A DNA stretch of 64,000 nucleotides, from positions 7,694,271 to 7,758,270 of the forward strand of contig NC_085859.1 of the NCBI RefSeq assembly GCF_034702125.1, given 5' to 3'. Every line of letters starts with the position of its first letter. Position 1 is the first letter of the stretch. Below are positions 62,182 through 64,000 of this stretch, piece by piece. The notes under the pieces are model-generated. The model worked only from the letters and a program-made list of their open reading frames with translations. It searched no databases and was not told the DNA's origin. The stretch comes from Engraulis encrasicolus. Its lineage: Eukaryota; Chordata; Actinopteri; Clupeiformes; Engraulidae. Made by a program: the position numbers and the translations under genes.

Positions 62182-62339
62182 CTCGTTTATTGATCCCAGG
62201 GGGAAATTAAGGTGTCAAGTAGCATACACACATAAATAAAGACATTGCCCACAAGGCATAACACACATAATTACACATAAAATAATCATATATAGCTTAC
62301 TGTTGCATACATTTTGCCAAGGCATCTCTCTCTCACTCA

Positions 62340-62483
<144 letters not shown>

Positions 62484-62663
62484 AAAATATAAAGTGTAAA
62501 GTGTCCACAGTGTTAACATGTGCCAAGTGGCACATATAAGCCAAGACAAAGTGGCCATAAAGTGTCCAGGAGTGTCCATAGTATCTCTGTCTAGTACAAT
62601 GTCCATATTATTCCTTGGAAAAAGGATGGGGGGGAGCGTGGGGGTCGCCCCCTGTGTCACTCC

Positions 62664-62827
<164 letters not shown>

Positions 62828-63235
62828 GCAGATGTGCATTCTACTGAAGAGGAGTCAAAGGGTAAAGAGTCCAGGTAGATAAGTGTGCAGGAGGGGGATC
62901 TGTTATGCAGTCCAGTCCCCTATAACGATCTCTCTTTGTGTGTCCTTCTGTGCGATGTTGAATAGCTGGATGGCCCTGGGCACAAAGGACTTCCTCAGCC
63001 TGTCTGTCTTGCAGGAGATGGCGCGCAGTCTGTGGCTGAACAGGCTTCTCTGGTTGTCGAAGACTGGGTACAGGGGGTGCTTGCAGTTGTCCAAGATAGA
63101 GTCCAATCTGCTAAGTGTCCTCTTGTCAGCTGTGGTTGTGAGGGCGTCCAGTTCTGTGCCTACCACAGACCCGTCCAGCATCTCTCTTCCTAATGCTGCC
63201 ACCCCAGCATGCCACAGCTATCTAAAACCCTTGCT

Positions 63236-64000
63236 CGTGATTGGACACACACACACACACCAGGGGAGGGGTGAAACTGTTTTTCCCCACCAGTCACTGT
63301 GGCTGGTAGATTCTAAAATCTACCAGTCACTCACAATTCTTACCAGTCACCATTTTTAACAGTTCATATTCAATCGTTCCAGATATTATAATGTCAAATA
63401 AGATAATTTTCTGATCAATACTTTTGTTTCAGAGGTCATGAATTCAGTTATTGTGTTGCCAATAACTCTTTTCATTACCAATTTGCTTAAACCATTGATG
63501 TTGGATGTTGCGTATAATTCAGCATTAACCTGGGCGCTTATTTAATGCTTCTAGTCAAAGGGAAAAAACTCACCTGCCAAGGTGAACAGTGTGAATAGTG
63601 GTGTCAACAAAAATTGTTTCGGCAATGCAATAGAATGCGGGGCATGGACAATTCAATTCAAAGCGGCAAGTTCCAGAATTGATGCGGCAATTTTTTTAAG
63701 TTTCAATTACGTCCGTGGATATTTCAGGAGCAAATGAATGTTAAATTAAATAAAAGCACTGCAAAGCATTGGAAATAGCAAGACTGATACAGAAAACAGC
63801 TAATAAAATGTTGCTCATCATTGCCTCATCATAATTGATGAAACTTGATTGATGCTTTCAGTAGAAATTATAATGCATTGCAATGCATTGCAGAAATGAA
63901 TTGAATCGAATTGCTACCTCCCGAATCGTAATCGAATCGTGAGGGCAGTGCCAATGCACACCACTATTTTCAAATTCTTTGTATGACCAGTGCATGTAAA
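63236..64000. other. Right edge; no gene seen
   Basis: Contains a short CA run near 63247 and several copies of ACCAGTCAC within 63285-63350. The last 120 bp (GAATCGAATTGCTACCTCCC, AATCGAATCG) resemble a repeat end but have no partner in the window. Confidence 0.4.

Noticed and set aside
62883..63359. 158-codon plus-strand frame
   Set aside because: It is the antisense of the LINE C-terminal coding region.

Overview
This 64 kb window is nuclear DNA of a ray-finned (teleost) fish. Three tandem plus-strand TRIM genes have the RING / B-box / coiled-coil / PRY-SPRY exon plan of fish TRIM16-like and finTRIM genes. Very long CA/GT microsatellites and a mixed load of hAT, TTAA-target, Tc1-like, SINE, LINE, Gypsy and BEL/Pao elements also fit a teleost. 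I cannot name the species.

Layout. 1-8516: a minus-strand Ty3/Gypsy element with ~1.9 kb LTRs carrying a 71-bp minisatellite; its left LTR runs off the window. 9555-14386: TRIM gene A, only the coiled-coil to SPRY exons; no RING or B-box exon lies between it and the Gypsy element. 14387-20572: intergenic sequence with MITEs, a ~280 bp tandem duplication and a 1.5 kb DNA transposon inserted about 170 bp upstream of the next start codon. 20744-39397: TRIM gene B, complete and open over eight exons (583 aa), with introns swollen by nested transposons. 40712-47591: a nearly intact minus-strand Gmr1-type Gypsy element (5-bp target duplication CACTC) with integrase upstream of reverse transcriptase and a SCAN-like gag. 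48342-55357: TRIM gene C, complete and open (585 aa), whose first intron uses a GC donor. 55986-63235: a minus-strand LINE 3' end whose TAGAG tail is split from its body by a deleted BEL/Pao element. 63236-64000: no gene seen.

The TRIM proteins are predicted cytoplasmic RING E3 ubiquitin ligases of the kind used in fish antiviral immunity; the PRY-SPRY domain would bind targets. Genes B and C share a promoter block, and all three genes share exon lengths and phases, intronic microsatellite positions and an old LINE fragment, so they arose by segmental tandem duplication. All other coding capacity seen here belongs to retrotransposons. Exon boundaries were called by reading splice sites and comparing the three paralogues; no transcript evidence was available.
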